Assembly (NCBI RefSeq): GCF_901709675.1
Contig: NC_051095.1
Location: forward strand, 17,470,456-17,534,455
Length of the DNA: 64,000 nucleotides
Source: Syngnathus acus
Taxonomy: Eukaryota > Chordata > Actinopteri > Syngnathiformes > Syngnathidae
Direction: 5' to 3'
Part shown: one piece after another, positions 29,021-42,413 of the stretch
Layout of the letters: every line of letters starts with the position of its first letter
How positions within the stretch are numbered: the stretch's first letter is position 1
The notes under the pieces: model-generated
What the model saw: only the letters and a program-made list of their open reading frames with translations
What the model was told of the DNA's origin: nothing
The model's database searches: none
Translations under genes and position numbers: made by a program

Positions 29021-30750
29021 AGAACCTCCTGTTGGTCAAAGTCCTGCAGATTTGCAATGTTTATTTACAACACAGCTGCAGTCCAAGGAGTAGAGAAACT
29101 AGAAGTGTGGCTTATCTAAACTCACTCCGCAGCTTTTATCTCAGCATTCACACCAATTCACACACAGTAGGTTCTGTCGTTCACACTGGATTTAGAACAA
29201 CAACATCTACAGTCTTGTGATTGCTGGTGGTGCAACAAAATATTAAGGCAAGTGCACATGAATGTGCGTGTCGTTGTGCCACTCCCTGTTGTGCTGCAGC
29301 AGAGACGTAGTCACTTCCAGCCCCCCCCCAAAAAAAATCATGGGTGTGACAAATGGACCAGAGGTATTTCAAGGACTCTGAACAGTTAATGTACACTGTA
29401 CAAGCTTGCGTGTAAACTGTGCAGTAATAAACACTTAAGTGTACTTTTCATCCAGGCTTTTATTTAAAAGCCTTCATTTGGCATTCCACTACTGGACATG
29501 ATTCCAACATGAATTTAAAACAATGCACTCTCCTTTCATTGCTACTTGTTTGTCATGTCAACCGCATATGCTTTTATATCCCAAGATAGGTTTTGTTTGT
29601 TTCCCCACAAGCTGCAAAGTAAAAAACATTTTAGTTCAAAGATGAGTTTGAGCATGCTGCATTTGCATGGACTGGGTGTGACACGGGGCCTCATCCAAAA
29701 AGTCAGCGTCTTGGATTGATGTCCATTGATAGTGAGAGAAAATGGGAAACATGTGAGAGACTGTGCATGCAACAATGAGCGGGTTTATAAGAGCCTCATC
29801 AAATTTGCACCTGTTTAAATATATGTGACTGTCTTTTACTAATAAAGCTGGAAGAGAAGAAAGTACAGTAATGTTTCCTTCTTATAGTTTCTGATATTGC
29901 TGTTTTTATGAAAGCAGAAATAGAAAATGTATGAGTGAAAAAAACGATTGGAGTAAAAGTGGAGTCAGTTAGCCTTTCAAAAACATTTGAACCTAAAGTA
30001 AAATCTAACTTAAGTACAATTTTCAACCAAAGCACTCGAGTCATTTAAAGTCTTTTAAATGCCTTTTTAACATGTTTATATCACTGTGTGGTCCCCATTT
30101 TCTTTTATCATCTTATGGAACTGTGAACAAAAATGTTTTAAAACAATTTCAAATGGGCTTATGACACAAGAAATTCATTTAGAATTCAGCACATTGTAGC
30201 TACTATAATAAGGCCACCGACATAAATTTGTTAGAACCATACCGGGAGGCCAAAGCTGCTTTATCAAAAAAGAAGAAGTGTACGTCACGTGTTTGACGTC
30301 AGTCATTGCTGGCTAAATTACATTACTTAAGTAAGATGTGATCCATCCAGCCATTTTCTGTTGTGCAAGTCCTTTATTGCAGCTATTCCAAACCTTTAAA
30401 TGCCACTGGCCAGGTGCACAATAAAGACACTTTTTGACTGATTGATGTAGAAATGAATAAAAACTAATGATTAGATATTTGCTGAATGCAGCTTTGGAAT
30501 TAGTGTGCGATATTAGGCGGCCCTATCTTGGGGTAAACATTTTTTCTTTCCCAAAACTCCTGAGGTTTGTCTGTTAATGCAGGGTGCTTGTCCCCATATG
30601 CAGTTAACAGATAATAAGGGTTTGGTGCGTATGAGTCAACGATTAATCTTTTTTTTTTTTAATCACTCACATATCATAATTCAGGTCGATGAGCCGAGTT
30701 ATGATATGGTATGGTGGTTACGGTCCGGACACATCCAGACTCTTTCTCCT

Positions 30751-30785
30751 GCGGCCCCTCACATAAGTTGAGTTTGAGACCCCTG
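30751..30785. mobile_element. hAT terminal fragment (right end only)
   Basis: GCGGCCCCTC followed by GTTTGAGACCCCTG matches the right end of the hAT MITE at 17542-17742. No left end is found within 1 kb upstream, so this is a solo end of a decayed copy. Confidence 0.5.
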
Positions 30786-31279
30786 AATCAAAGTCTTCAA
30801 TGAATCTAGCATCTCTTAGATTGTGGGAACAAGCCTGAGCATAGGAAAACCCCACTATAGCCACAGCCGAGAGGTGAACCTTGAACTCTGAGTCAGACAT
30901 GCTGTCCAATATGTGATAGTAGATATGTACTTTTATACTTTTGCTGTGTATCGTATATCTTTATACTACTGTACTGGTATTTTAACGTGTTAACAAAGGT
31001 AAAGTTCTTTTGTCATTACGGTTGACATTTGCTTTCTTTTTTGTTTTAAGGTTCCCCATGTGGAGTAGTCAGTTGTCCCATGGCTACGAAGGGCCGCTCC
31101 TTCGTAGGTTGTCCCATGGCAGCGAAGAACCACTCCCTCACACTGGTCCCCTCCCCTCTGGAAACCAGCAACCCAACCCAGCACCCTATCCGAGCACTCT
31201 GCTCAGCCCAGAGGAGCAGCTACACAGGGAAAAAAAGAAGTTAAAATCAACTCAGCAGAGAGGAGGGAGGGAGAAAGAG

Positions 31280-31462
31280 CGTGTGGGGGGAAAGAAAACG
31301 CCCTGGAAACTTTACTTGATCGAAAAGTTGGAGAAGTCATAGAATTTCGTCAGACAAAGTTGAGAAGCGCTCTTCTTGGACTGGGGAGAAGGGAAAGACG
31401 ACAACGTTTTCAAGGATGCTCAAGCTTGTGTGAGGCTTCTCGGGCGCAACGTGTGCGCACAG
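31280..31462 (+). other. Candidate non-coding first exon of ahnak
   Basis: This less AT-rich stretch (CGGGCGCAACGTGTGCGCAC) ends in CAG followed by GTATGG, a good donor at 31463. It is purine-rich and lacks a long ORF, as a 5'UTR might be. ahnak in vertebrates has leader exons far upstream of its coding exons. The 5' boundary is arbitrary and linkage to ahnak is inferred only from position and strand. Confidence 0.35.
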
Positions 31463-33735
31463 GTATGGATCCAGTTTTATACTATACATTCTTCATATTC
31501 TTGCTGTCATCTGAGCTTTGTCTCAAGTAATTATCATAGGCGAAAAACATTGTAATAATTAACAAAAAGTGGAAAACTTGGCAGGCCAGCATTTCTGTCA
31601 CAGTTCAGATGGCAGTAGTGTTGAGTGTATCAGTAGTAAAAATTTCTTAGTGTTTTTTTTTTCTTTTCTAAAAAGCGGGGGTGATGTTAAAATTTTATGA
31701 TAATTCCCTTTTTTAGTTCAAATGGAGCAGGTTCCAAAAGTGGGTGTGAACCTGCAGGAGCAGAGTGGAATTGCGCACTTCACTTTTCCTTTAACTGCGC
31801 AACAGCTTGCGAGTCAAATACTTTTCATGGATTAAAGCTGAACTCACTGTGATAGTTACTGCATTGTATTTGCATTGGGATTTGTTTGACCAAAAACTCT
31901 GATACATTCCAAAACTGTTTATATTCAACACGTGGATTTGTGGTTTTCAAGTTGCACTGGAGTATTCCGCACACTTGATGACAGTTGAATAGCGCAATGA
32001 CTGTCAAGATAAGAGTCAAATTGCCTGTGTTGATCTTATCACTTGATGTTTTCCTGCGTTGCATGTCAGCATTGGCAAAGGCTTGCAAGGCATGTCGACG
32101 TTTAAAAAGTAAAGTTACACAGCCATGCGCGTCTGAAGCCACCAACCAGTCTGGGTGTGGATTCCTCTCCTTCGCCTCCTTCCACCCCCTCCTTTTTCTC
32201 TCTGCCTGTGTTCTTCTCCTCACAGAGGCACACCCTTTCTGCAGCCGAAATCTCCATGCTTAAAAATTAATAGCAAATCTACCAAAAGTACCAAAACGTA
32301 TCAACAGTGCTGGTTGCGGAAAGAAAATATATGCTTGGTTTTAATAACTTTAAACTAATAACTTTAACTTTAGTTTACTTGTCATTATGCAATTGAGGGT
32401 ATTTTTTCTTTTCCAAAGATGGATAATTGAAAACATACAATTCTGCTTCATCGTTGTAATATGTGTGAGTCCGGGGTTTGCATAACTTTCCAGGAATAGA
32501 TTGTCAAAGTTGCTGTTTTGACCTCTTGGCTCAATGCTACAAATATTTTGTTCTGCCAGATTTTTCGTCTTTCTCTGTTTCTTCACGTGTCCTTGGTTGG
32601 ACAGGGGCACAGCGCAGGAGAAATGAGGGTAGAAGGAGAGAGGAAGAAGGGAAGCGAGAGTACGAAGGAGGGAGTCAGTGAAGGGGGGCAGGGGTGGTGG
32701 TGGTGGGGTAATGGAATGCAGTGGTTAGGAAAGACAAGCTAATTGAAACCAGGTCTGAGGCATAAAGAGGGAACTAAGCCTCTGCACGTTGGTGACTAAG
32801 ATGTCTTTCCTGTGTCTACAAGTTTGATAAAAGTATATAACATCCTTTCAGATATGCTTCCAAGTAGAATCTTCTTCATCTGGATCAAGTTCACTCCAAG
32901 CGAGTAAAACCGGGGTGGGGTGTGTGTGTGTGTGTGGGGGGGGGGGGTTACTGCAGCAACAAGTCAACTCATCTCTTCATCTCTTGTTGAATTCTATCAA
33001 AGAGTAAAATGTCAACGTGTGCAGTTGCCCAGCCTTGCAGCGCTCTCCTGCCACACCCAAAAAAGAAAACGCATTTCAGTGCACTGTTGCTCTTCTCTGC
33101 AGACTCTTTGCTGTCGGCTCTAAGGTTGTAAATGTCTGCCGTTTCTCAAATTGCTCCTGTCAAGGTGATTGACTCTGACATAGGTCGCTCACAGAGCCAA
33201 ATCATTCTCGGGGGCCGGGCAAAGGGTCTCTTGTAGTGTACTTTGGCAATAGTACTCTTGAAATGTCATTCTTCATGTTTTACTTGGTGATAATGTGGTG
33301 TGAAGGTTGTATAACATGTTACTCTGTCATGCATATACCTGCATGACACAAAAATGAATAAATATGCAATGTAGATTGGAGGTGATGAAAGCCTCAGAAC
33401 TGGTTGTGAAATACTCCCCAGTGAACGGGGCCTTGTTCTGGCTCGAGGCAAATGCCGTTTGTTTGAATACTCGTGTCGCTAAGCAATGAACTGACTTAGA
33501 GACTATATTATGGTGTCATGTGAAGTTGTTAAAAACATTTTCATGAAAAACACTCTTTTGCATGAAGTTATGCTATTTTCATCCTGTCACTCATTTTGGT
33601 GCCTGTGCCAACCATGTGACAGTGTGTCATAAGCTATCATGGAAATCAGGTGAGGCCAGACCTCCGCCAAAATGCAATGGATCTTATTTGCGCCCACTTA
33701 TCAATACTAACCTTCAACATTAAGTAATTTATAAT

Positions 33736-33800
33736 ATTAATAATAATAATAATAATTATTAATATTATTATTATTATTGTTATTATTATTGTTATTATCA
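33736..33800. repeat. AT-rich trinucleotide (AAT/ATT)n tract
   Basis: A run of TAA units is followed by TTA units, forming a self-complementary low-complexity block of about 65 bp. Confidence 0.85.
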
Positions 33801-34146
33801 TAAATTAATCAATGATCACCTGACCACCAAGCATTCGCATAGTCTTGCTCACTAGTAAACAACAGCACTTTCATCCTTAAGGCAAAGGTGACAAAGACAT
33901 TTTTTTTTTTTTCAGCACTGGCTATTCTTTTCTTATTGTATTGCCATACTGGCCAAAAGGAGCAGAATGGGCTAGGCAGAACGGAAAGAAAGTGGTCTCA
34001 CACACTTCCGTTTCCTTTTCCTCTGTTGGGCCTGTTAGAGTGCTGATAGGAGGGCTAACCAGTGTGGGGAGGCAGCCACAATATGCTTGGATCGATTATA
34101 GAGGCTAAACTTAACGAGGGTGACAGCTATTGCATCATGAATTTAT

Positions 34147-34155
34147 TATATATAT

Positions 34156-34249
<94 letters not shown>
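34147..34249. repeat. (TA)n microsatellite
   Basis: About 100 bp of almost pure TA, able to extrude a cruciform. The Tyr-Ile ORFs over it are artefacts. Confidence 0.97.
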
Positions 34250-36059
34250 CAGGTTTTTAGATACTTAAGTGTTTCTGTGAGGGGAGTTTACACATTCTCG
34301 AGCAGCGTCTAAACATGTAACCATAGTGTGTGAAGTTTTTAAAAGCCCTCCTAGACAATCCACCCTGCAGCCACTCCCTTCTCGTCCATCCAGTGCGCAA
34401 GTTTGGAATGTCTCACAATGTCCGCAGTTTGAGTTGTCTGCCTGTAGAGATAATGTGATTTGAGAGGTGTGGTAATACATCTGCCATAAAATAAAAGTTA
34501 TTTACATAGAAAGCCTTGCAAGCCAAATTGTCTCACAAGGGAAGACATGCTGCAGTGTTATATTTACCGCTGCCTGTTTTTTTTTGTTACTAGCATGATT
34601 CAAAGGTTACTTTCAGATTTTTTATCAAACAATTGGACCACCAGAAAAAAGTAGATCAAGGATTCTTTCTGTAATTTTTATCAAACAGCAAATATTGATG
34701 CTCATTACATGACACACGGGTGTTAGGCTTGCTTTTTTCCCATTGCAATCTCAAAAATAATTTCGACTTTTCTTCAGGTCTAGTTTTCCAAGCACTCTGC
34801 GTCAAAGAAAGTCTAATAACTATAAATATACCTTCTGAAACTATGCTTGCAATTCCGCCCTCCTTTTCACCTTTTGCTCTCTAGCTCTATGAATGGATTT
34901 GCACTTGTTCTTGTTTCAATGGCAGCTGTCATGGACAGAAACAAATCCAAACTTAATTATGAAGTGTCTAATGCTGCTATGGATCATGTGCCAAAGCCTC
35001 ACATGCTATCTTGTTTTTGTTTTGGCAGTTTTCGCACATGGTAATGTAAGCCGAGGTAAAGAAAATATGATATGAAAATATGATCTTGATTTTGAGTTTT
35101 ATTCAGGATTCCTTTTGGCTTTAGTACTGTGAAAAACAGTTGTTTCAAATTGCCTTGCGTCCTAATATTGCAGAAATGAAAATAATGGAATCCGTCCAAA
35201 AAAAGCAACACTTCTTGACAAAGCCTTGGTGTTTTAAAGGAAACACTCCCTCTCAAACATCAACCTCAGGAGAGGAAATTCAATCGGAGGTCCTCCCACT
35301 TCACATATCCAGTAATGCAAGAGAAAACAATGAAAACCTGCCCTGCATCTAACTCGACCTTAAATTTTGTCTGTTGAAGTTCCTTGTGTCTATCTCCCGT
35401 TTTTTCCAACCTCTCCCAAACTGACAACAGTTTTAATAAGTGGGCAGCTGGCGTCAGTGGGCAGACTTTGTTCTCATTCAGGACTTGTGGTTTGGTTTAG
35501 GGATGCAGTACTGAACGTTGACTGTGGAGCACAGAAGAGAACCACTTATCTTGACATGCATTCCTTTTCTATGCGTCACACATACATACCCTATCTGCAT
35601 GTTTTCAGGGATAGTGAGCGGAGGCCTTCTCCCCCTACTGTAGTTGCACAGTGTGAGAACAGGGAGTCCATTTTGCTTGACAATAATTTGCTACCTCCTT
35701 TCTTCCCTCTCTTCTTTGTGGCCTTTATTTTCGCGCCTTGCGGAACCCTTTAAAGTGGCTTGCTCACTCACACTTGAGCCGTAACCACGGTCACGCGGTT
35801 GCTGTTTTGTGTTCATCAAAATGATTACATTTGGCAACCAAGTTGACGTGAGCTGACTTGAACCCCAGACTGATTTGCCGCACTAGGGTTAGCTGTTTGA
35901 ACAAAGGTGTACAACACGTGTTTAGTTGCATGACTGTAGCACAAATGTAACAATTTGATAGTGATCTTTAAAAACCCAGTATTTCAGAGCGCATGCTGGA
36001 TCGTGAGTAATGTGAATGTGTGTGGTGTTCTTGTTTATTTAAGCAGAACCTGCACATTG

Positions 36060-36277
36060 GGGGTGTGGTGGCCTCACTGTAGACAGGGGGAGTGGGGCGG
36101 GCAGCACAGAATGGAGCCCGAGTGAGGCAGGAAGAGAACATTTCTGTGGAGTTAGTCAGTGCGGGGAGAGGCTGGGCTCCATTCCAGCTGGCCCGGCAGC
36201 TCTATCAAGGAATGTGTGCGACTGAAGGCCTGGGTGGGGCCATGCTCTGAGCTTCTCCCTCCGCAAGCATAGCAGAG
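36060..36277 (+). other. Candidate alternative ahnak promoter and first exon
   Basis: A locally GC-rich segment includes a GC-box-like GTGGGGCGGGC near 36092. It ends in a donor-like GCAGAG followed by GTGAAG at 36278. No ATG-initiated ORF of note occurs on the plus strand. It could be an alternative leader exon feeding into 37369 or 42264, but the evidence is only composition and one splice-like site. Confidence 0.3.
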
Positions 36278-37368
36278 GTGAAGCAATGTGAGTGGACTTG
36301 TGGACTCCACAGGCAGTGCTTTCTTCTGTACATGCATTTTTGTGTACCCACTGTTGGTGTCCACTGTGTGGTCTCATATTTGGGTATCAAGGGTGTCTGT
36401 TATCTTTTGACACACTATAAAGTCAACACAAGTGAATCAGCAACAAATCTCACCACAAGCAAGTCATAACATGATGCAGTTCACACACCTATCTAATTTT
36501 GTTTTCTGTAAATTTAGTGACTACACCTGTGAGTTTGTTTGAATAATTTTATTGCATTGCTGCTTCAACAGCAGCCTGATGATTATGATACCGCAACAAG
36601 AGTGCAGGATGCAAAGTGTGCACAGCTGCTGTACCACTGGTCTCCTTACGCAAACAGAAGGACAACAGCTATCGGGTAGCATTTATCTCAGCAATGTTCC
36701 TACTATTTTGGAGGAAAGTTCATTCAAATATGCAATATCGACAAATTAGGCAAACTAAGGGTTTTGGAAAGAAAGATCACACTTTTTTTTTATAACTTAA
36801 CCGACTAATGATAATAAGAGGGAGGCGTTAACGATGGAGCTGCACAGCCGGTCGCAGAAGAATTATACAGAGGGGCATGTTCCCACTGGTAGATGCCTGC
36901 CTTTAAACACATTCAGTCTGGTTCTGTTTGTACTTTGGTCTAACAAAGAGAAGGCTTTGTTTCCAAATGTGCCAATGGGCTGAAGAAACAATCTGCGGTA
37001 GTCATGCAAGAGCTTGAGCAAGTCACAGCAAGAAAACATATTAACGAGGCCAGAAAAGTGATATTTAAAAAATGGATTAAGAATTGAGCTGTGCAAATAT
37101 TTATATATGATAAAACATTGCCTGTTTTTTCTTTTATTTTAAGGTAAACACTTTCAAATATGAACAATATGATAACAAGTTGGCTATATGTCATGGAGAG
37201 TCAACCTTTCACTGTGGAACTGGAAAGTCTAAATGGATCATCATTATCTTCTCTCTCTTCTTTGTACAATACATTGCAGAGCTTATTTGGTTGTTTATTG
37301 TGATCCAATTACAATGTGGAAGTACCATCTTAAATAAAGCACCACCCTGTCTGCTTTTCTGTCACCAG

Positions 37369-37432
37369 AAGTCAAGAAAACAAGAACCAACGCATCGGAC
37401 TGAAGCCCTTGGCCTCGCTTGAGCGATCCAAG
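37369..37432 (+). other. Candidate ahnak 5'UTR exon
   Basis: 64 nt bounded by a strong pyrimidine tract plus CAG acceptor (CTGCTTTTCTGTCACCAG) and a donor CCAAG followed by GTAATT. It contains no ATG, fitting a leader exon. It is on the same strand as ahnak, about 5 kb upstream of the start codon. Transcript data would decide. Confidence 0.45.
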
Positions 37433-38280
37433 GTAATTGTCCTAGACATGATGTCAAATAGGAATCCTCTTTATACAGCTGTTACTGGTCAGGGAAGGAA
37501 AACTAAACTTCTGATCCCACCCTCCCACTTCTGCACTCCAAGGCCATCTTGTCAGTGTGACCTCAGAACAGCCCTCCATTATGCAGACAGAGAGCAAAAT
37601 GTGCTGGAATGTTTGTTGCAAAGCCTCCTTTGACTCGAGATCATGCCTCCGCTGTTCTAACTCGAATAGAAACTTGATACTTTTGCACCCTGTTTCCTCC
37701 TCTTGCCACCCCCTTGTTCCTCCCCCAGCCACCACCTGTTGGGTTCCTCGAACCCCCTTCTTATGAAACAAATCCATAAGGGCCCGCAAGTCTTGCCTGT
37801 TTATAGTCAGCAGCGTTGGATGATTTATTCCCTTTGAGCGGAAAAAAAGGCGCGGAGAAATCACTCTGTGTTGTCCCTGTAGACCAATGGCAGAGCAGAG
37901 AGGCATATCCATATGTTCTTTGGTCACAGTCCAGTAAATAAAGACTTTGTCTGTCTCACTGTCCCACTATGGTTTGCTCTAAATGCATTCCAAACCACAC
38001 CATATGTGATGGATAGTGTTTCATCTACTCTATCCTTTAATTTATATTCCCTTTAAAGATTTTTTTATTTTAAAGAAACCTGTTTGTACATCTTCAAAAT
38101 ATTTCATAAACACGGCACACAAAGAATGGCACTGACGTAAAAAGGGAAAGAACAGATAATGACTGTCATGGTGTGTGACTGCGTGCTTGTCTTATGATGA
38201 ACAGAAGCTTACTCATTGAGAAACAGTCTGTTTGGAATTATATGATCCTTTCAAATTAATTGTCACAAGATGGTCTTTTA

Positions 38281-39363
38281 TGGTGGGTATGAAAAAGTAT
38301 ACACAGCCCAGTTGAAATGCTAGGTTTTTGTGAAAAGGCCCACAACCTATAGAACTCAGTTGATTAAAAAATATTTTCAAGAGTGGCAGTAGAACTAAAC
38401 AAAACAAAATTAGTGTGCACACCCTCTCATAAGTAAGTGCGTTCCAAATTAAGCAGTCACACGCAGACTCAGACTCAGACTCAGAACACACCTGCTATTA
38501 TTTCAAGTGTCTTTGATTGAACCTAAATAAAGATGTTCTAGTCTGATTTTTCGGACTCACTCTTTTGAAAAAAGCCCAAGTTCCAACTGAACCAAATCAG
38601 CTGCAAAGCACGATGCTGGCACAACTGTGGGTGTGGAGTTCTTTTGGTGATGAGCAGTTTGTTTTTAGTTTGTACCAGTGTTTGTTTGGAATGTTTCCAA
38701 AATTTCCAACCTTGCTTTCATCGGACCATAAAATCCCTCAAAACTATCTGAGAAATTTGTTATGGTCCAGTTATGGTTATAAACACATTGTCCATAATTT
38801 CAAAAAATATGTTTGGAGTAAAGACAACACTGCTGATCACCAAACTAACACCATTCCCACAGCGAAGCTTGGTGGTGACAACATTATGTTTTGGAGCTGT
38901 TTTTCTTTATCTTAAATTGAGACCTCAGTCAAGGTAAAGGGAATTACAAACAGTTCCAAACAGTAGTAAGTGTTAGCACAAGAAACTCAGGCTTCTGTCA
39001 GGAAACAAAAGAAAAGTCCCAAAATGAACATCTGAAATATGTTTGGGGTTAATCAAAGCCATGTTACATGCTGGCAGGTGAGTGACAAGTCCCATTTAAC
39101 AAGAATTTGAATGTGATTGGTTAAATCTGACCACACCCATATCCCATATATAAGAAGTTGTGCATGGTTGTGCAACCACATTATTGCAGTTGTTTATTTT
39201 ACTTACGCTTTTTAAGAGATGAGATGTTAAAAGTATCTCATAAAAGTTAAATATTATATTAATGGTAGAAAACGTTTTGAAATTATTTATCCTGGTGTTA
39301 TTTTTTTTAATCATCAAAAGCTTGGCATATAAATGGGTGTGTAGATTTTTAATATCAACCGTA
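38281..39363 (+). mobile_element. Decayed Tc1-like transposon
   Basis: The left end TGGTGGGTATGAAAAAGTAT and right end (complement reading GGTTGATATTAAAAATCTAC, then ACACCCAT) are imperfect inverted repeats of a fish Tc1 family, next to TA dinucleotides. Inside, about 38802-38912 encodes a Tc1 transposase block: KKYVWSKDNT, then NTIPTAKLGGDNIMFWSCFS, corresponding to the usual GGGSIMVWGCF region. The rest is broken by stops and frameshifts, so it is inactive. Confidence 0.8.
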
Positions 39364-39488
39364 TATAGCAGGATCTGTTAAGAGCAATTATCGTATCATA
39401 AACCTCTCAAAGAGAGGGACATTGGAATACTTGAGATAGAATTTAATAAAAGGTTGAAGGACTAGGACTACCCTTGAGCGTCACCTCT

Positions 39489-39795
39489 CACCAAGCTCGG
39501 AGCTCACTCCTGCGATAGCCATGTGTTATATTTGCTTTACTGCTCTCTTGTTTTCTTTCACTCCCTCGCCAGTTAACTCAGAAGGTGTCATTCCTCCAGC
39601 AATTCCTCAACTGTGTCACCCACTTTTTGTCTTTTGCTCATTTTGCCCATCACCAAGCTCGGAGCTCACTCCTGCGATAACCATGTGTTATATTTGCTTT
39701 ACTGCTCTCTTGTTTTCTTTCACTCCCTCTCTAGTTAACGTATAAGGTGTCCAGCAATCCCTCAGCTATCTCACCCACTTTTTGTCTTTTGCCCA
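39489..39795. repeat. Two-copy tandem duplication, period 162 bp
   Basis: CACCAAGCTCGGAGCTCACT begins both copies (near 39489 and 39651). The following TGTTATATTTGCTTTACTGC and CCCACTTTTTGTCTTTTGC recur in the same order. The copies differ by a few substitutions and small indels. They are not coding. Confidence 0.9.
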
Positions 39796-41103
39796 TCATT
39801 TCCTGCCCTCACCTTTCTCAACTAAAGTTGTTTCCTCCAGCCTTCTTGCCGGTAGCTGCGACCCCTCCCCTCCTCCCTTTCTAGAAACATAGCAAAAGTG
39901 TGACAAAACTACACCCCAAATGTTTTACTCACGGTAAAGAAGAGCGACTATGAAATTTGTAAAAGAAAGAGGGTAAACAAATATTAATAATAATTACCAT
40001 CACGGGCTGCATAACATGGGCAAACCCTGCACAGCCAAATAAGACCCAAAGTAAAAATGTAGGAAAATCCAACAAATAATAATTTTCAGTTTTGACTGAC
40101 ACAGTGTTTTTATTCTCTGATTGCAATTTGCAGTGCATATCACAAACAGTATGATGGAATTCTTAGTCTAACACTAGCAATTTTCATAACTGAGTAAGAG
40201 CTCAGAATGCAGTTGAAACAAAATCGAGTGATTGACAGTAACTAGCTGACGAGTAGTTTATGGTGATGTTTCAACCAGTTGCTGGTCTGTACACATCTGC
40301 CCAATTAATGACAGTAGAGTATATTGCCATGATGCAATGACAGGAACGTACTGTAGCAGCAAAACATCACAGGTCTGCCATTTTGCTTGGTGTGTAAAGT
40401 TGAGGTTCATCGTTAGCAACATCCAATGGCAATTCTCAGATTTTTCGAAACACAGCTAGAATGGGATTATTGGAGCAGTCAGAATGACTCAAAAATTATC
40501 CAACAGGGTTCTTAAATTATGGTCTCAAGCAATGTATGACAGTGTCTGTCAAACAACGTTTATTGCAATGCCTGAGGTTGGAATAGATTCAAACTTCAGT
40601 CGAGGCAACATGTCACAATAACTGAGTAAAAATGAAGTCAGAAGATCGGGTTGCAAATGGCTGTGAGTCATCGGCATAATCTGTACTATCCCTTTACCCT
40701 GCATGTGCTGAAGCGTTGACCCTGGCCCTTTGTATTCAGACTCGAGAGACTAAGAAAATCTATTTTAGAGAGCAAGATTAATATTGTCTCAAAGCATAGC
40801 ATGCATTCTCCGTATGCTTTCAGTCACACGGGGCCAATCTTTAAATGGACGTGTTTATTGGGCATATTGCATGGTGCATCCACGTGAGCAGTGTCCAGGA
40901 TGCAAACCATGCAGTAATACAACCCCTTGCTTAATGATGTTTAGTCTCATGAAATTCTCCAAATCCTCCAAATGCTGTGCTGGTTCTTTATTTTTGTCTC
41001 AGATTCCTCATGTTCTTTGCTACTTGGTATCTTTTAAAAAGTAACATATTCACCAAAGATTAGTAACGTAAGTATAATGCTGTATATCGTTAATTAGAGA
41101 AGT

Positions 41104-41229
41104 CCATCCATCCATTTTCCGAACCGCTTAGTCCCCACGGGGGTCGCGGGCGTGCTGGAGCCTATCCCAGCTGTCATCGGGCAGTAGGCGGGGGACACCC
41201 TGAACCGGTTGCCAGCCAATCGCAGGGCA
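41104..41229 (-). mobile_element. 5'-truncated SINE with perfect 13-bp target-site duplication
   Basis: This is the 3' part of the SINE-like family, tail CCATCCATCCATTTTCCGAA at the left and GGCAACCGGTTCAGG-type body towards the right when read on the minus strand. It is bracketed by TAATTAGAGAAGT at 41091-41103 and again at 41230-41242. The perfect 13-bp duplication and loss of the head show insertion by target-primed reverse transcription. Confidence 0.92.
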
Positions 41230-41597
41230 TAATTAGAGAAGTATTAAATACTAGACTGGAGGGTAAGACATAATTAACAGAGTATTTACATTAACTTTAT
41301 TTTAATATTTTTAAAAAGTGTGTCTATCATTTTATAGTGTTGACTGTGCTGATGTTGTGAAGGACCAGATCATTTGTTTTCCAAACTGTTTATTCAGGCT
41401 ATTACTAATCATTTGCTGGCCACCAAATATTGAAATTACTTTGACAATATTTGTAAAATTGTTGAGGCTTAGAGAGGGTGTGTACACATCAATGTTGGAT
41501 GATGCTCTGTTGGTATTGAATCAGTTTATTTCACAAGAATCTCCGCAACTAACCGCTTGCACGCATGCACGCACGCACGCATGCACACGCACACACA

Positions 41598-41906
<309 letters not shown>

Positions 41907-42263
41907 CCCTAACCCACCTTATCTACCTCTCTACCTCCCTACCTCTTGTAGCACTTGGCATCATACATGCAGTGATAACTGTTTTGCAACTTTAATTTGG
42001 AAAGTAGGCGGTGTCCTATTGGGTTGATTTTGCAAAACAGGGACGATTTGACTCAAGACTTAGAGTAGTGAGAATGAGCCTGTATTGTCTGAAAGGATTT
42101 TACCAACCTCTAGTGTTGATCATTGGGAACTGCAAGTCAGATTATTTGGGTATATTGTCTAATGATTGAGACGTGAGTGAAATACAGTGTTGTCTGGAAT
42201 GAAATAAAATGTATTTAGTTGTCTCTGCATTTGCAATGCTTTAATAACCTTTTCCTCATGCAG

Positions 42264-42323
42264 GAAACCAAGAGGGTGACGTTCTTTCCCACCAGGGCTT
42301 GAGTGCACAAGAAACAAAACAAG
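42264..42323 (+). other. Candidate last 5'UTR exon of ahnak
   Basis: 60 nt between a CTCATGCAG acceptor and an AACAAG donor followed by GTATCT. It contains no ATG. The following 90-bp interval ends in TATAG immediately before the ahnak ATG, giving a short GT-AG intron. It is the best supported of the leader exons because of its distance to the coding start. Confidence 0.6.
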
Positions 42324-42413
42324 GTATCTCTGATACTTTTTCACAAAGTAAAGACAAATTTGAATTTGCCACATCATAACTAGCGATTATTATATGTGTG
42401 TCCATATGTATAG

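Noticed and set aside
28803-29220. ORFs with Leu-Thr-His-Ser repeats
   Set aside because: Translation of the CTCA microsatellite.
34062-34312. Tyr-Ile repeat ORFs
   Set aside because: Translation of the TA microsatellite.
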